A stretch of DNA of 64,000 bases from Amycolatopsis taiwanensis DSM 45107 (GTDB taxonomy: Bacteria > Actinomycetota > Actinomycetes > Mycobacteriales > Pseudonocardiaceae), in assembly GCF_000519205.1 (NCBI RefSeq), contig NZ_JAFB01000015.1, positions 1 through 64,000 on the forward strand, read 5' to 3'. Positions 50,916 to 59,283 of this stretch are shown here, piece by piece (the first letter of the stretch is position 1; each line of letters opens with the position of its first letter). The translations under genes and the position numbers were made by a program. The notes under the pieces were generated by a model. That model worked only from the letters and a program-made list of their open reading frames with translations. It ran no database searches and was not told where the DNA came from.

Positions 50916-51623
50916 ATGACGAATCCAGTTCGACTCGACGACCTGATCGAGTCCGTGAAGAACCAGAACCCGGGGTCCGGGCCCCTCCAGCAACTGTCCG
51001 ACGCCGTGCTCGTCGCCGACCAGGTCGGCGAGGTGGCCGACCACCTGATCGGTCATTTCGTGGATCAGGCGCGGCGCTCGGGCGCCTCGTGGACCGAGAT
51101 CGGTACGAGCATGGGGGTCTCCAAGCAGGCCGCCCAGAAACGCTTCGTACCCAAGGAATTCTTCGTCTCATCGCAGGGCACTGACTTCAGTCGCTTCACC
51201 CTGCGCGCGAAGAACGTGCTCGAACACGCGGAGCGGTCCGCGCGCGGTGTGGCGAACGATCAGATCGACCCGGTGCACTTGCTGCTCGGGCTGCTGAGCG
51301 AGCCGCTGGGGCTGGCCGCCAAGGCGATCGAGAAGTTCGCGGGGCCGTTGGCGGAGGTGGGCAAGCGGGTCGCGGCCATTCTGCCGCCGGGCGTCGAGAC
51401 GATGCCCGAACGCATTCCGTTCAGCCCCGCCGGCCGCAAGGCTCTCGAACTGACGGTTCGAGAAGCCTTGCGGCTGGGCCACAACTACATCGGCACCGAG
51501 CACATCCTGCTCGGCCTGCTGGAGCAGCACGAAGGACCCGCCTTCGATCTGCTGACCGACCTTGGCGTCACCAAGGCCGCGGTCGAGGCCGAGATCCTCG
51601 CCGTCCTGTCGACCATCAAGTAG
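50916..51623 (+). CDS. HTH plus Clp N-terminal-domain protein
   Basis: A 235-residue protein. Residues 1-80 contain a helix-turn-helix (DQARRSGASWTEIGTSMGVSKQAAQKRF). Residues 90-235 are a double Clp N-terminal repeat (LRAKNVLEHAERSARGVAND, IDPVHLLLGLLSEPLGLA; then RKALELTVREALRLGHNYIG, TEHILLGLLEQHEGPAFDLL), but no AAA+ ATPase follows. It may sense damaged protein or arginine-phosphorylated clients through the Clp-N fold and regulate its own promoter. Stop meets the gnd stop without a gap. Confidence 0.88.
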   Translation: MTNPVRLDDLIESVKNQNPGSGPLQQLSDAVLVADQVGEVADHLIGHFVDQARRSGASWTEIGTSMGVSKQAAQKRFVPKEFFVSSQGTDFSRFTLRAKNVLEHAERSARGVANDQIDPVHLLLGLLSEPLGLAAKAIEKFAGPLAEVGKRVAAILPPGVETMPERIPFSPAGRKALELTVREALRLGHNYIGTEHILLGLLEQHEGPAFDLLTDLGVTKAAVEAEILAVLSTIK

Positions 51624-53063
51624 TCACGCGATCGACTCGGGACGGCCCTCGGCGGCCCAGGCGGTGTGGAACGAGCCCTCCCGGTCGACCCGGCGATAGG
51701 TGTGGGCGCCGAAGAAGTCGCGCTGGCCCTGCACCAACGCGGCGGGCAGGCGGTCGGCGCGCAGGCCGTCGTAGTAGGCGAGCGCGGTCGAAAAGCCCGG
51801 CGTCGGAATGCCAAGGCGGGTCGCGGTGGCGACCACCGCCCGCCAGGAGTCCTGCGCGTCCTCGACGGCCTTGCGGAACTCGCCTGCGTTGAGCAGCGTC
51901 GGCAGCCCCGGCTCGGCGGCGTAGGCCGCGCGGATGTCATCGAGGAACTTCGCGCGGATGATGCAGCCGCCGCGCCAGATCGAGGCGAGCGCGCCGAGGT
52001 CGATACCCCAGTCGTACTCGGTGTCGCCTGCCTGGATCAGGTTGAACCCCTGTGCGTAGGCGACGATCTTCGACGCGTACAGCGCCCGTTCCACGTCGTC
52101 GGCGAAGGTCTCCGCCGCCGCCCCGGAAAGCGGCGTCCGCGCGGGACCCGGCAGCCCGCGGCTCGCGGCGCGCAGATCCGCGTGGCCGGACAGTGAGCGT
52201 GCGAACACCGCCTCGGCAATGCCGCTGATCGGCACGCCGAGATCCAGGCCGATCTGGACGGTCCAGCGGCCGGTGCCCTTCTGCTCCGCCTGATCGGTCA
52301 CGATGTCCACGAACGGCTTGCCGGTCGCGGGATCGGTGTGCGCGAGCACCTCCGCGGTGATCTCGATCAGGTAGGAATCGAGCCGCCCGGTGTTCCAGGT
52401 GCGGAAGATCTCCGCGATCTGCGCCGGCTCGTAGCCGAGCGCACCGCGCAACAGGTCGAAAGACTCGGCGATCAACTGCATGTCCGAGTACTCGATGCCG
52501 TTGTGGACCATCTTCACGAAGTGACCGGCGCCGTCCGGGCCGACATGCGTGCAGCACGGCGCACCGTTCACTTTGGCCGAGATGTCCTCGAACAGCGGCC
52601 CGAGTGACTCATAGGACTCCGTCGAGCCGCCGGGCATGATGCTCGGCCCGTGCAGCGCGCCCTCCTCACCGCCGGACACCCCGGTGCCGACGAAGTGCAA
52701 ACCCTGTTCCCGCAACGCGGCTTCGCGCCGGCGGGTGTCCGCGAAGTGCGCGTTGCCCGCGTCGACGATCACGTCGCCTTTCTCCAGCAGCGGCGCGAAT
52801 TCGTCGATGACCGCGTCGGTCGGCGCACCCGCCTTGACCATGATCACCACCTGGCGCGGACGCTCCAGCGAGTTCACGAACTCCTTGGCCGAGTACGCCG
52901 GGATGAAGTCGCCCTCGTCGCCGAACTGCTCCACGAGGTCGCGGGTCCGCTGCGGGGAGCGGTTGTGCAGCGCCACGGTGTGCCCGTGACGGGCCAGGTT
53001 CCGGGCCAGATTCCGGCCCATGACCGCCAGCCCGGTGACGCCGATGCTCGCCTTCTTGCTCAT
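51624..53063 (-). CDS. gnd: 6-phosphogluconate dehydrogenase, decarboxylating
   Basis: A 479-residue enzyme, the full length of the NADP-type family. It has IGVTGLAVMGRNLARNLARH with cofactor loop HNRSPQRT, the GTGVSGGEEGALHGPSIMPGG substrate loop, HFVKMVHNGIEYSDMQLI with catalytic Lys and Asn, and a C-terminal Arg/His tail in RVDREGSFHTAW. It oxidises 6-phosphogluconate to ribulose 5-phosphate and CO2, making NADPH. AAGGAG is nine bases before ATG 53063. Confidence 0.97.
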   Translation of the reverse strand: MSKKASIGVTGLAVMGRNLARNLARHGHTVALHNRSPQRTRDLVEQFGDEGDFIPAYSAKEFVNSLERPRQVVIMVKAGAPTDAVIDEFAPLLEKGDVIVDAGNAHFADTRRREAALREQGLHFVGTGVSGGEEGALHGPSIMPGGSTESYESLGPLFEDISAKVNGAPCCTHVGPDGAGHFVKMVHNGIEYSDMQLIAESFDLLRGALGYEPAQIAEIFRTWNTGRLDSYLIEITAEVLAHTDPATGKPFVDIVTDQAEQKGTGRWTVQIGLDLGVPISGIAEAVFARSLSGHADLRAASRGLPGPARTPLSGAAAETFADDVERALYASKIVAYAQGFNLIQAGDTEYDWGIDLGALASIWRGGCIIRAKFLDDIRAAYAAEPGLPTLLNAGEFRKAVEDAQDSWRAVVATATRLGIPTPGFSTALAYYDGLRADRLPAALVQGQRDFFGAHTYRRVDREGSFHTAWAAEGRPESIA

Positions 53064-53430
53064 AGGTATTCGCTCCTTCGCGAGTTTGCGCGCGACCGCG
53101 ATCGTGTCGACAGGGCGCTCCATCCGAGAACACGTCACGTCCTCGACGGGGGCGCCCCGCCGCCCCGATAGCGGGGCCTTCGGGACGCGCGCGTGGTGGT
53201 CACCCTGACTGCCGCGGTCCGACCAAGAGCCCCGCCCATAGGTGCGAGACGCATCGGTCAGCCTATCTCTCCCATCGAACTCCGGTTGGATGTGCGATGC
53301 CGACTGGCGAAGGACCCGGTTTCCTGACATCCTTCCCCCGGTTACCATGTCCATCCGGTGTGTGAACACGAATGTGGTCGGCGACTTGTGAGCATGGACG
53401 AGAGACCGGGAGCGGCCCGGGGAGGCAGGA
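53064..53430. other. gnd-regulator divergent gap
   Basis: The 367-base gap holds the gnd promoter on the left and that of the DUF5753 regulator on the right (GGGAGG seven bases before its ATG). CGGTGTGTGAACACG near 53356 is a partial palindrome. No gene is visible. Confidence 0.5.
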
Positions 53431-54288
53431 ATGGCTAGCACCGTTACCTCCCGCCGCAAGCAACTGGGGAACGAGCTCAGACACGCGCGTATCGCGGCGA
53501 AGATGACACAGCAACAGGTCGCCGAGGTGCTCGGTTGTACCCAGGGCAAGGTCAACAAGATCGAATCCGGCGCGGTCGGCGTCAAGCTGGGTGACGTCCG
53601 CGCGATGCTGGAAGCCTTCGGCGTCAACGGAGACGAGTCCGAAACGCTGATGAACCTGGCCCGTGCCGCGGCCGGCCAGCGCGGACACTGGTCCGGTTAC
53701 CGCTCGGTGGTGCCGCACTGGTTCCGTACCTTCACCGACCTCGAACCGGCCGCGGCCGAGATCATGACCTGGCACGGCGAGCGCATTCCTGGTCCGTTGC
53801 AGTCCGAGCACTACATGCTCAAGCAGTTCACCGAGTTCGGCGCCACCGACGTGACCTCGTTGGTGCGCAACAGATTGGACCGCAAGACGGTCTTCGACCA
53901 GCCGCAGCCGCCGTACTACCGGTTCATCCTCAGCGAAGCCGCGTTGCTGCGCGCACCCGGTGGCGAGGCGCCGGCGGTGATGCTGGACCAACTCGAGCAT
54001 CTGCTGGAACTCGACCGCAGACAGCGGGTGTACGTCCACGTGCTCAGACTCAACGCACGGCTGGCCGCCGTGCCCAACGACTTCACCATCATGCGGTTTC
54101 CCGACCGCACCCGGGACTTCGTCTACATCGAACACTCCGCGGGCGGCATCTACCTGGACGACCAGAAGGACTTCCAGATCTTTGTGGACGCCTGGGACCG
54201 GCTCCGCGGTGCCGCGCTGGAACGGCACGAAACGCGGGAGTTCCTGCGCGAACTGGCGGACAAGTACCGCGCGGCGATGGGCGCGTAG
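53431..54288 (+). CDS. HTH regulator with DUF5753 domain
   Basis: A 285-residue protein with an N-terminal XRE helix-turn-helix (LGNELRHARIAAKMTQQQVAEVLGCTQGKVNKIESG) and the DUF5753 domain (WFRTFTDLEPAAAEIMTWHG, PGPLQSEHYMLKQF, RLDRKTVFDQPQPPYYRFIL, DFVYIEHSAGGIYLDDQKDF). These regulators are abundant in streptomycetes and relatives and normally work with a small DUF397 protein, encoded here at 55157; some pairs control development and antibiotic production. Function of this pair unknown. Confidence 0.93.
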   Translation: MASTVTSRRKQLGNELRHARIAAKMTQQQVAEVLGCTQGKVNKIESGAVGVKLGDVRAMLEAFGVNGDESETLMNLARAAAGQRGHWSGYRSVVPHWFRTFTDLEPAAAEIMTWHGERIPGPLQSEHYMLKQFTEFGATDVTSLVRNRLDRKTVFDQPQPPYYRFILSEAALLRAPGGEAPAVMLDQLEHLLELDRRQRVYVHVLRLNARLAAVPNDFTIMRFPDRTRDFVYIEHSAGGIYLDDQKDFQIFVDAWDRLRGAALERHETREFLRELADKYRAAMGA

Positions 54289-54303
54289 CGCGCGAAACTC
54301 CCG

Positions 54304-54477
54304 TCAGCTCTTCGGTTTCGGGCCCGAGTGCGGCGCGAACCGCCAAACGAGCCAGCGCGGCGAGAACGACCGGTGTCCCGCGATGTGCTCGGCGTCGGGG
54401 AAGGACACCCAGGCCAACTGCTCGCAGTCACCCCGCGGCTGGCCCGTCCGCTCGGCATTCCCAATTCTGACCGTCAT
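54304..54477 (-). CDS. Small hypothetical protein of the DUF5753/DUF397 locus
   Basis: A 57-residue frame: MTVRIGNAERTGQPRGDCEQ, LAWVSFPDAEHIAGHRSFSP, RWLVWRFAPHSGPKPKS. ATG 54477 overlaps the stop of the upstream gene by four bases, so the two are coupled. No family recognised. Confidence 0.6.
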   Translation of the reverse strand: MTVRIGNAERTGQPRGDCEQLAWVSFPDAEHIAGHRSFSPRWLVWRFAPHSGPKPKS

Positions 54478-54938
54478 GATCCCTCCAAACAGGGCCGTGC
54501 CGGTTCGGACAGTGCGAGGCAGCATTCGCAGGGCATCCCGGAGCCCAACCCGAGCCATTCGATGTCGGTCAGGAAGAGCTCCGCTCCACAGTGGGAGACC
54601 ATCGATCCGTACAGCACCATGCCCGGGCTGAGCGGGAACAGGTGCGCGCAGCGCCGGGTCTCACCGACCACGCCGGGCGCTGGCCGGCCGATGACCGTGA
54701 CCGTGCCCGGCCAGTCCTCGCGCAGGTACCACACCGCGGACGCGTCCTCGTCGCGCCGCAGCCAGTCGAGCATTCTGGCCAGCGCCTCGGCGGGGGTGGC
54801 GGCTCTGACCGCCTCTTCGCGGCCGTTGACCCGGCCGACGACCATGAACGGTGTCGCCGGCACCGGGGCCGGCGACACATCGAGGAGTGCCCCGTCGCCG
54901 TAGCGCACGGGCGCGACAACGGTGTCAGCTGTGAGCAC
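54474..54938 (-). CDS. Hypothetical protein between DUF5753 and DUF397 genes
   Basis: A 154-residue soluble protein beginning VLTADTVVAPVRYGDGALLD with a mixed alpha/beta pattern (ALARMLDWLRRDEDASAVWY, CAHLFPLSPGMVLYG) and a Cys-rich end (GMPCECCLAL). GTG 54938 has GGGAGG eight bases upstream. I do not recognise it; similar genes often accompany DUF397 loci. Divergent from DUF397. Confidence 0.7.
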   Translation of the reverse strand: MLTADTVVAPVRYGDGALLDVSPAPVPATPFMVVGRVNGREEAVRAATPAEALARMLDWLRRDEDASAVWYLREDWPGTVTVIGRPAPGVVGETRRCAHLFPLSPGMVLYGSMVSHCGAELFLTDIEWLGLGSGMPCECCLALSEPARPCLEGS

Positions 54939-55156
54939 CGGTGGAACCTCCCCCAGAAGTGCAGGTCTAGGCCATATCGGGCGGCGGATGCGACCGCATA
55001 CCCGCCAGCAGTGATTAATCTTACTACTGGAATAATCTCGGTGTCGAGTGGTCAAGGATTAGATCACCCGGCTGGACCCACGGGGGGTCCAAGCGATCTC
55101 GGGGGGCCAACTCGTCAGTTCGGACGAGCGGCCGAGCACGCACGGAGGTACGACCC

Positions 55157-55411
55157 ATGGCGCAACAACTGCACCCACACGACTACGACCCCAACACCGC
55201 GGGCAGTCTCTTCGACGAGAAGAAGTGGGCCAAGTCCTTCGCCAGTGAGCCCAACGGGGGCAACTGCGTCGAAGTCAACATCAGCGGCGACGGGCTGGTG
55301 GGGGTCCGCGACACGAAGCTGTCGGCCAGTCCCGTGTTCGTCTTCGACGCGGGGGAGTGGGAGGCCTTCCTGGCCGGCGTGAAGGCCGGCCAGTTCGATC
55401 TCCTGTCCTGA
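55157..55411 (+). CDS. DUF397 domain protein
   Basis: An 84-residue protein with the DUF397 signature: KKWAKSFASEPNGGNCVEVN and VGVRDTKLSASPVFVFDAGEWEAFLAGVKAGQF. DUF397 proteins partner DUF5753 regulators in what has been described as toxin-antitoxin-like or regulatory pairs. GGAGG lies eight bases before ATG 55157. Confidence 0.92.
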   Translation: MAQQLHPHDYDPNTAGSLFDEKKWAKSFASEPNGGNCVEVNISGDGLVGVRDTKLSASPVFVFDAGEWEAFLAGVKAGQFDLLS

Positions 55412-55564
55412 CTGGAATAATTACGTTCGTGTGTTATTGACCGTGGAGTTACTCAGGTGGCCGGAACTCTTCCCGCCACCTGGGCCCAGGTTCGCCGCCA
55501 CGCCACCACGGGGAACGCGACCAGCGGCAGGATGCCTTACGCGAACCCACCATGATCTCGCCGG

Positions 55565-56074
55565 TCACCACTCCTCGGGCGCGATGCCGCTGCGCCGGGC
55601 CAGCACCCTGGTCCCCGGCCCGGAGGCGGCGCCCGGACCGGGCAGCGACGTCACATTGGCGGTGGTCACCGGCTTCCCGCACGCCGAACAGCAGACCTGC
55701 GGGGTGAATTCCGCACCACATTCACGGTGCACGAGACGCACCGGCGGACCTCCCGCCGGTGTCGCCCATTTGTCGCCCCAGGCCATCAGCGCCATCAGTA
55801 CCGGCACGAGTTCGCGGCCGGCCTCGGTGAGGTGGTACTCGTATCGCGGCGGCCGCTCCTGATACGCCTGGCGCTCCACGATGCCGCCGGCGACCAGCGT
55901 CTCGAGCCGACGGGTGAGCAGGTTGCGGGAGATACCGAGATTCTCCGCGATGTCGTCGAAGCGATGCAGGCCGAGGTAAAGGTCCCGCACGATCAGCGGC
56001 GTCCACCACTCGCCGACCCGTTCCAGGGACTGCCCGATCGAGCAGTGCATCTCCGCGAAGCTGGTCCGTTGCAT
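55565..56074 (-). CDS. HxlR family winged-helix regulator
   Basis: A 169-residue regulator. MHCSIGQSLERVGEWWTPLI is the characteristic start with Cys; FDDIAENLGISRNLLTRRLE and LVAGGIVERQAYQERPPRYEYHLTEAGREL form the winged helix. A C-terminal zinc ribbon (HRECGAEF, CCSACGKPV) is an addition not found in the minimal family. Divergent from a tautomerase gene, with a strong inverted repeat between. Confidence 0.92.
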   Translation of the reverse strand: MQRTSFAEMHCSIGQSLERVGEWWTPLIVRDLYLGLHRFDDIAENLGISRNLLTRRLETLVAGGIVERQAYQERPPRYEYHLTEAGRELVPVLMALMAWGDKWATPAGGPPVRLVHRECGAEFTPQVCCSACGKPVTTANVTSLPGPGAASGPGTRVLARRSGIAPEEW

Positions 56075-56095
56075 GCCTGAAGTGTAGAGGGTTGA

Positions 56096-56143
56096 TTCAT
56101 TGAACTCACCGTTGTACGTTGCGGACGTTAAGAGTTCAATGAA
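56096..56143. promoter_or_regulatory. HxlR operator with 12-bp inverted arms
   Basis: TTCATTGAACTC at 56096-56107 and GAGTTCAATGAA at 56132-56143 are exact reverse complements, centres 36 bases apart. The pair fills the gap between the HxlR and tautomerase genes and lies 11 bases before the tautomerase start. Confidence 0.75.
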
Positions 56144-56154
56144 AGGACTGACTC

Positions 56155-56589
56155 GTGCCGTTCGTGGAGTTGTTCGTTCCCAAGGGCTCGCTCGATCAGG
56201 AGCGCCGCGAGAAGATCGGTGGGCGACTGGTGTCGGAGGTGATGCTCGCCGAGGGTGCCCCGGACACCGAGGCGGCAAGGTCCATCTCGTGGCTGGTGGT
56301 GAACGAGATCGACGCCTGGTTCGTGGGCGGCCGGCAACTGTCCGACGGAGAGAAGCCGAGATACGTGGTGCGAGTGGGAGTACCGGCCGGTTCGATGAAC
56401 GACGACAAACGCCGTGACATCGTGCGGCGCGTCACGCGGGTACTCGCCGACGCCGACGCGGATCCGGAACGGTTCAGTCAGGCCGCCACCGCCTGGGTGC
56501 ACATCAATGAGATTCCGGAGGGCAACTGGGGAGCGGGCGGAGAGATCGTGCGCATCGAGGACATCGCGGCCTTGGTGACCAGCGGTTAG
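56155..56589 (+). CDS. Tautomerase superfamily protein
   Basis: A 144-residue protein of two fused beta-alpha-beta units. After Met removal the N-terminal residue is Pro (PFVELFVPKGSLDQERREKIG), the catalytic base of the 4-oxalocrotonate tautomerase family. The second unit starts at PRYVVRVGVPAGSMNDDKRR. It probably handles unsaturated or oxidised carbonyl compounds. GTG 56155; controlled, by inference, by the divergent HxlR protein. Confidence 0.88.
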   Translation: MPFVELFVPKGSLDQERREKIGGRLVSEVMLAEGAPDTEAARSISWLVVNEIDAWFVGGRQLSDGEKPRYVVRVGVPAGSMNDDKRRDIVRRVTRVLADADADPERFSQAATAWVHINEIPEGNWGAGGEIVRIEDIAALVTSG

Positions 56590-56680
56590 GCCCTCGGCCG
56601 GACCGCGCGGCGGATCCGGCTACGGTCCCGCGCACAACCAGTGGCGGCGACCTGCCCGACCGGTGCACCCAGTCCTGCCC

Positions 56681-56686
56681 TATACT
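56681..56686 (+). promoter_or_regulatory. SRP RNA promoter -10
   Basis: TATACT lies seven bases before the predicted RNA start at G56693. A clear -35 is not seen. Confidence 0.6.
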
Positions 56687-56692
56687 GCAATC

Positions 56693-56776
56693 GGACCCCC
56701 GCGGCGTCCACCCTGCGAATCTCCCCAGGGCCGGAAGGCAGCAAGGATAAGCAGGCTCTGACGGGTGCGGGGGTCC
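56693..56776 (+). ncRNA. ffs: Small SRP RNA (4.5S type)
   Basis: GGACCCCC at the 5' end pairs with GGGGGTCC at 56769-56776. The middle holds the conserved SRP domain IV: CCAGGGCCGGAAGGCAGCAA followed by GGATAAGCAGGCTCTG, with GGAA tetraloop and symmetrical loop for Ffh binding. Length about 84 nucleotides. Position just upstream of dnaX is usual in actinobacteria. Confidence 0.95.
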
Positions 56777-56834
56777 CCTTGTTCGGTGGCCCTTCGGGCG
56801 CACCTTCCCTCCGGCCCGCACCTCGTCATTATTT

Positions 56835-56855
56835 TGGGGGGCCGAGCCCCCCAAA
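56835..56855. terminator. GC hairpin after SRP RNA
   Basis: TTGGGGGGC pairs with GCCCCCCAA across CGA, 58 bases after the SRP RNA. It is probably its terminator; TATTTT precedes it on this strand. Confidence 0.6.
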
Positions 56856-56889
56856 CCCCCCACGGTGCGAGCTCCTCACCTTGGCGGGC

Positions 56890-57175
56890 GCTGGGCACGT
56901 TGGGTGGTGACTAGCATCCGTTTTTCCCGGTGTGGTGGTGTGGCTGGCTGTGCTGGGCGTGTGGGGTGGTGACTAGCGTCCGTTTTTCCCGGTGGATGGT
57001 GGTGTGGTTGGCTGCGTTGGGCGTGTGGGGTGGTGGCTAGGGTCTGTTTTGCCGGCGGACGGTGGGCTTGCTGGCTGTGCTGGGTGCGTGGGGGTGACCA
57101 GGGTCTGTTCTTCCCGGTGGATGGTGTGGTGGCGCTGGGTGCGTGGGGGGTGACCAGCGTCGGTTCTGCCCGCGG
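56890..57175 (+). repeat. Imperfect ~60-bp tandem repeat before dnaX
   Basis: Five copies are anchored by GGTGACTAGCGTCCGTTTTT-like segments with the CTAG/CCAG motif at 56911, 56973, 57037, 57098 and 57154 (spacing 62, 64, 61 and 56). Between anchors lie GGTGTGGTTGGCTGCGTTGG-like stretches. The minus-strand frame is open (LVTPTHPAQPASPPS-like) but has no start. The repeat ends about 35 bases before the dnaX start. Confidence 0.75.
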
Positions 57176-57209
57176 GGATCGTGTCGGGGTTGGGCGGTAG
57201 TCTCGCGTC

Positions 57210-59192
57210 GTGGCTCTGGCGCTCTACCGCAAGTACCGTCCGGCGACCTTCGCCGAGGTCGTCGGGCAGGAGCACGTCACCGAACCGTTGCGCACCGCGC
57301 TGGCATCCGGCCGCATCAACCACGCCTACCTCTTCTCGGGCCCACGTGGCTGCGGTAAGACCTCCAGCGCGCGGATCATGGCCCGATCGCTGAACTGCGC
57401 GGAGGGGCCCACACCCGATCCGTGCGGCAAGTGCGACTCCTGCCGCGCGCTCGCCCCGGAGGGCCCGGGCAGCATCGACGTCACCGAACTGGACGCGGCC
57501 AGCCACGGCGGCGTCGACGACGCGCGCGAGCTGCGTGACCGCGCGTTCTACGCGCCGGCCGAATCGCGCTACCGCGTGTTCATCATCGACGAGGCGCACA
57601 TGGTCACCACGCAGGGCTTCAACGCCCTGCTCAAGATCGTCGAAGAGCCGCCGGAACACCTGATCTTCATCTTCGCCACCACCGAGCCGGACAAGGTGTT
57701 GCCCACCATCCGCTCGCGTACCCACCACTACCCGTTCCGCCTGATCCCGCCGAGTGCGATGCGGGAGTTGCTGGAGCGCAACGTGGCCGCCGAGGGCATC
57801 GAGGTCGACCCGGCGGTGTACCCGCTGGTGATCCGCGCCGGAGGCGGCTCCGCGCGTGACACCCAGTCCGTGCTCGACCAGCTGCTGGCCGGGGCCGGCC
57901 CGGAGGGGGTCGACTACCACCGCGCGGTCGCGCTGCTCGGCGTCACCGACGTCGCGTTGATCGACGACCTGATCAAGGGGCTGGCCGAGGAGGATTCGGC
58001 CGCGGTGTTCGGCACGGTGGAGCGGCTCGCCGAGGCGGGGCACGATCCACGGCGGTTCGCCTCCGACCTGCTCGACCGGCTGCGCGACCTGATCCTGGTG
58101 CGCTCGGTGCCCGATGCCGCGTCGCGCGGCCTGGTGTCCGCGCCGGAGGACGAGCTCGCCCGGATGACCGAGCAGGCGGGGCGGCTCGGTCTCGGCACGC
58201 TCACCCGCTACGCCGAGATCGTCCATAATGGACTGCTGGAGATGCGGGGCGCGACCGCGCCGCGGCTGCTGCTCGAACTGCTCTGCGCGCGGATGATGCT
58301 GCCGTCGGTGTCCACCGACCAGGCCGCACTCCTGCAACGACTGGAACAGTTGGAGCGGCGCCCGTCCGCCGCTCCCGTGTCCGCTGGGGGTGCGACACCT
58401 GGTCCTCAGCCGCCCGCGTCGTCTGCGGGTACGGCCCCCAAGCCTCCGGCCCACGCCGAGCGGTCGTTCCAGCGGCCATCGCAACGTGCCGCCGCCGAGC
58501 CACCGCCCGCCGCGCCCGCCCGGCCTTCGCAGCCCGCCGCGCAAGCCCGGACCGCGCCCCCGGTCTCGGCGCCGGTCTCCGTGCCGGTCCCGGAGTCGGC
58601 CCCAGTGGCGGAACCGTCTCCGCCGGCCGCTACCGGTGCCGTCGACGCGACCGCGATCCGCCGGGTCTGGCCGGACCTGCTGGCCGCGATCCGGAAGACC
58701 AGCCGCAGCACCGAGGCCATGCTGACCCACGCGACCGTGCAGAGCGTGGACGGCTCGACGGTGGTGCTGGCGCACACCGCGGAGCCGCTGGCCCGCCGGT
58801 TGTCCGAGCCGCGCAACACCGACTTCATCGCCGCCGCCCTGCACGAGGTGCTCGGCGGAACCTGGCAGGTGCGGTGCGTACACGCCGGTGGCGGCGGAGG
58901 CGCGGGCCGTGGGCCCGCTGGGCCGCGCCCGCAACCGAACCCGCCGCCGCGCGCCGCCGCACCCGAGCGCTCGTACCAGCGACCGGCGCAGCCCGCCCCG
59001 GCGCCGGCGCGGGAGCAGGCTCCCCCGGAGCCGGACATCCCGTTGCCACCCGAGCCGGAGGACGACGACAGCATGTTCGTTGAGGAGCCGAGCGGGGTGG
59101 CGGAGATCTCACTGCCCGCCGAGTCCCTCGATGCCGAGGCCGTCGCGCACCGCCTCCTCGCCGAACATCTCGGCGCCCGCCCGATCGACTGA
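57210..59192 (+). CDS. dnaX: DNA polymerase III subunits gamma and tau
   Basis: A 660-residue clamp-loader ATPase. LALYRKYRPATFAEVVGQEH begins domain I; Walker A is SGPRGCGKTSSARI near 43, the zinc site is CAEG...CGKCDSC near 62-79, Walker B is FIIDEAHM, and the sensor Arg finger region is SRTHHYPFRLIP. Residues about 380-480 are a Pro/Ala linker; residues 480-560 form the tau-like domain (AIRRVWPDLLAAIRKTSRST), followed by another Pro-rich run and an acidic end. It loads the sliding clamp. GTG start. Confidence 0.97.
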   Translation: MALALYRKYRPATFAEVVGQEHVTEPLRTALASGRINHAYLFSGPRGCGKTSSARIMARSLNCAEGPTPDPCGKCDSCRALAPEGPGSIDVTELDAASHGGVDDARELRDRAFYAPAESRYRVFIIDEAHMVTTQGFNALLKIVEEPPEHLIFIFATTEPDKVLPTIRSRTHHYPFRLIPPSAMRELLERNVAAEGIEVDPAVYPLVIRAGGGSARDTQSVLDQLLAGAGPEGVDYHRAVALLGVTDVALIDDLIKGLAEEDSAAVFGTVERLAEAGHDPRRFASDLLDRLRDLILVRSVPDAASRGLVSAPEDELARMTEQAGRLGLGTLTRYAEIVHNGLLEMRGATAPRLLLELLCARMMLPSVSTDQAALLQRLEQLERRPSAAPVSAGGATPGPQPPASSAGTAPKPPAHAERSFQRPSQRAAAEPPPAAPARPSQPAAQARTAPPVSAPVSVPVPESAPVAEPSPPAATGAVDATAIRRVWPDLLAAIRKTSRSTEAMLTHATVQSVDGSTVVLAHTAEPLARRLSEPRNTDFIAAALHEVLGGTWQVRCVHAGGGGGAGRGPAGPRPQPNPPPRAAAPERSYQRPAQPAPAPAREQAPPEPDIPLPPEPEDDDSMFVEEPSGVAEISLPAESLDAEAVAHRLLAEHLGARPID

Positions 59193-59283
59193 TCGCGGCA
59201 ACGGCCGAGGTCTCCCGGATCGGACGCCCTTGCCGCGCGTCAGACCGGCGGGGGTGTCAAGCCCGGCAGGATGCTCAGCGGTG

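Noticed and set aside
56973-58934. Long minus-strand frame of 653 codons opposite dnaX
   Set aside because: It is a shadow of dnaX in high-GC DNA with Arg/Gly-rich low-complexity translation and no start signal.
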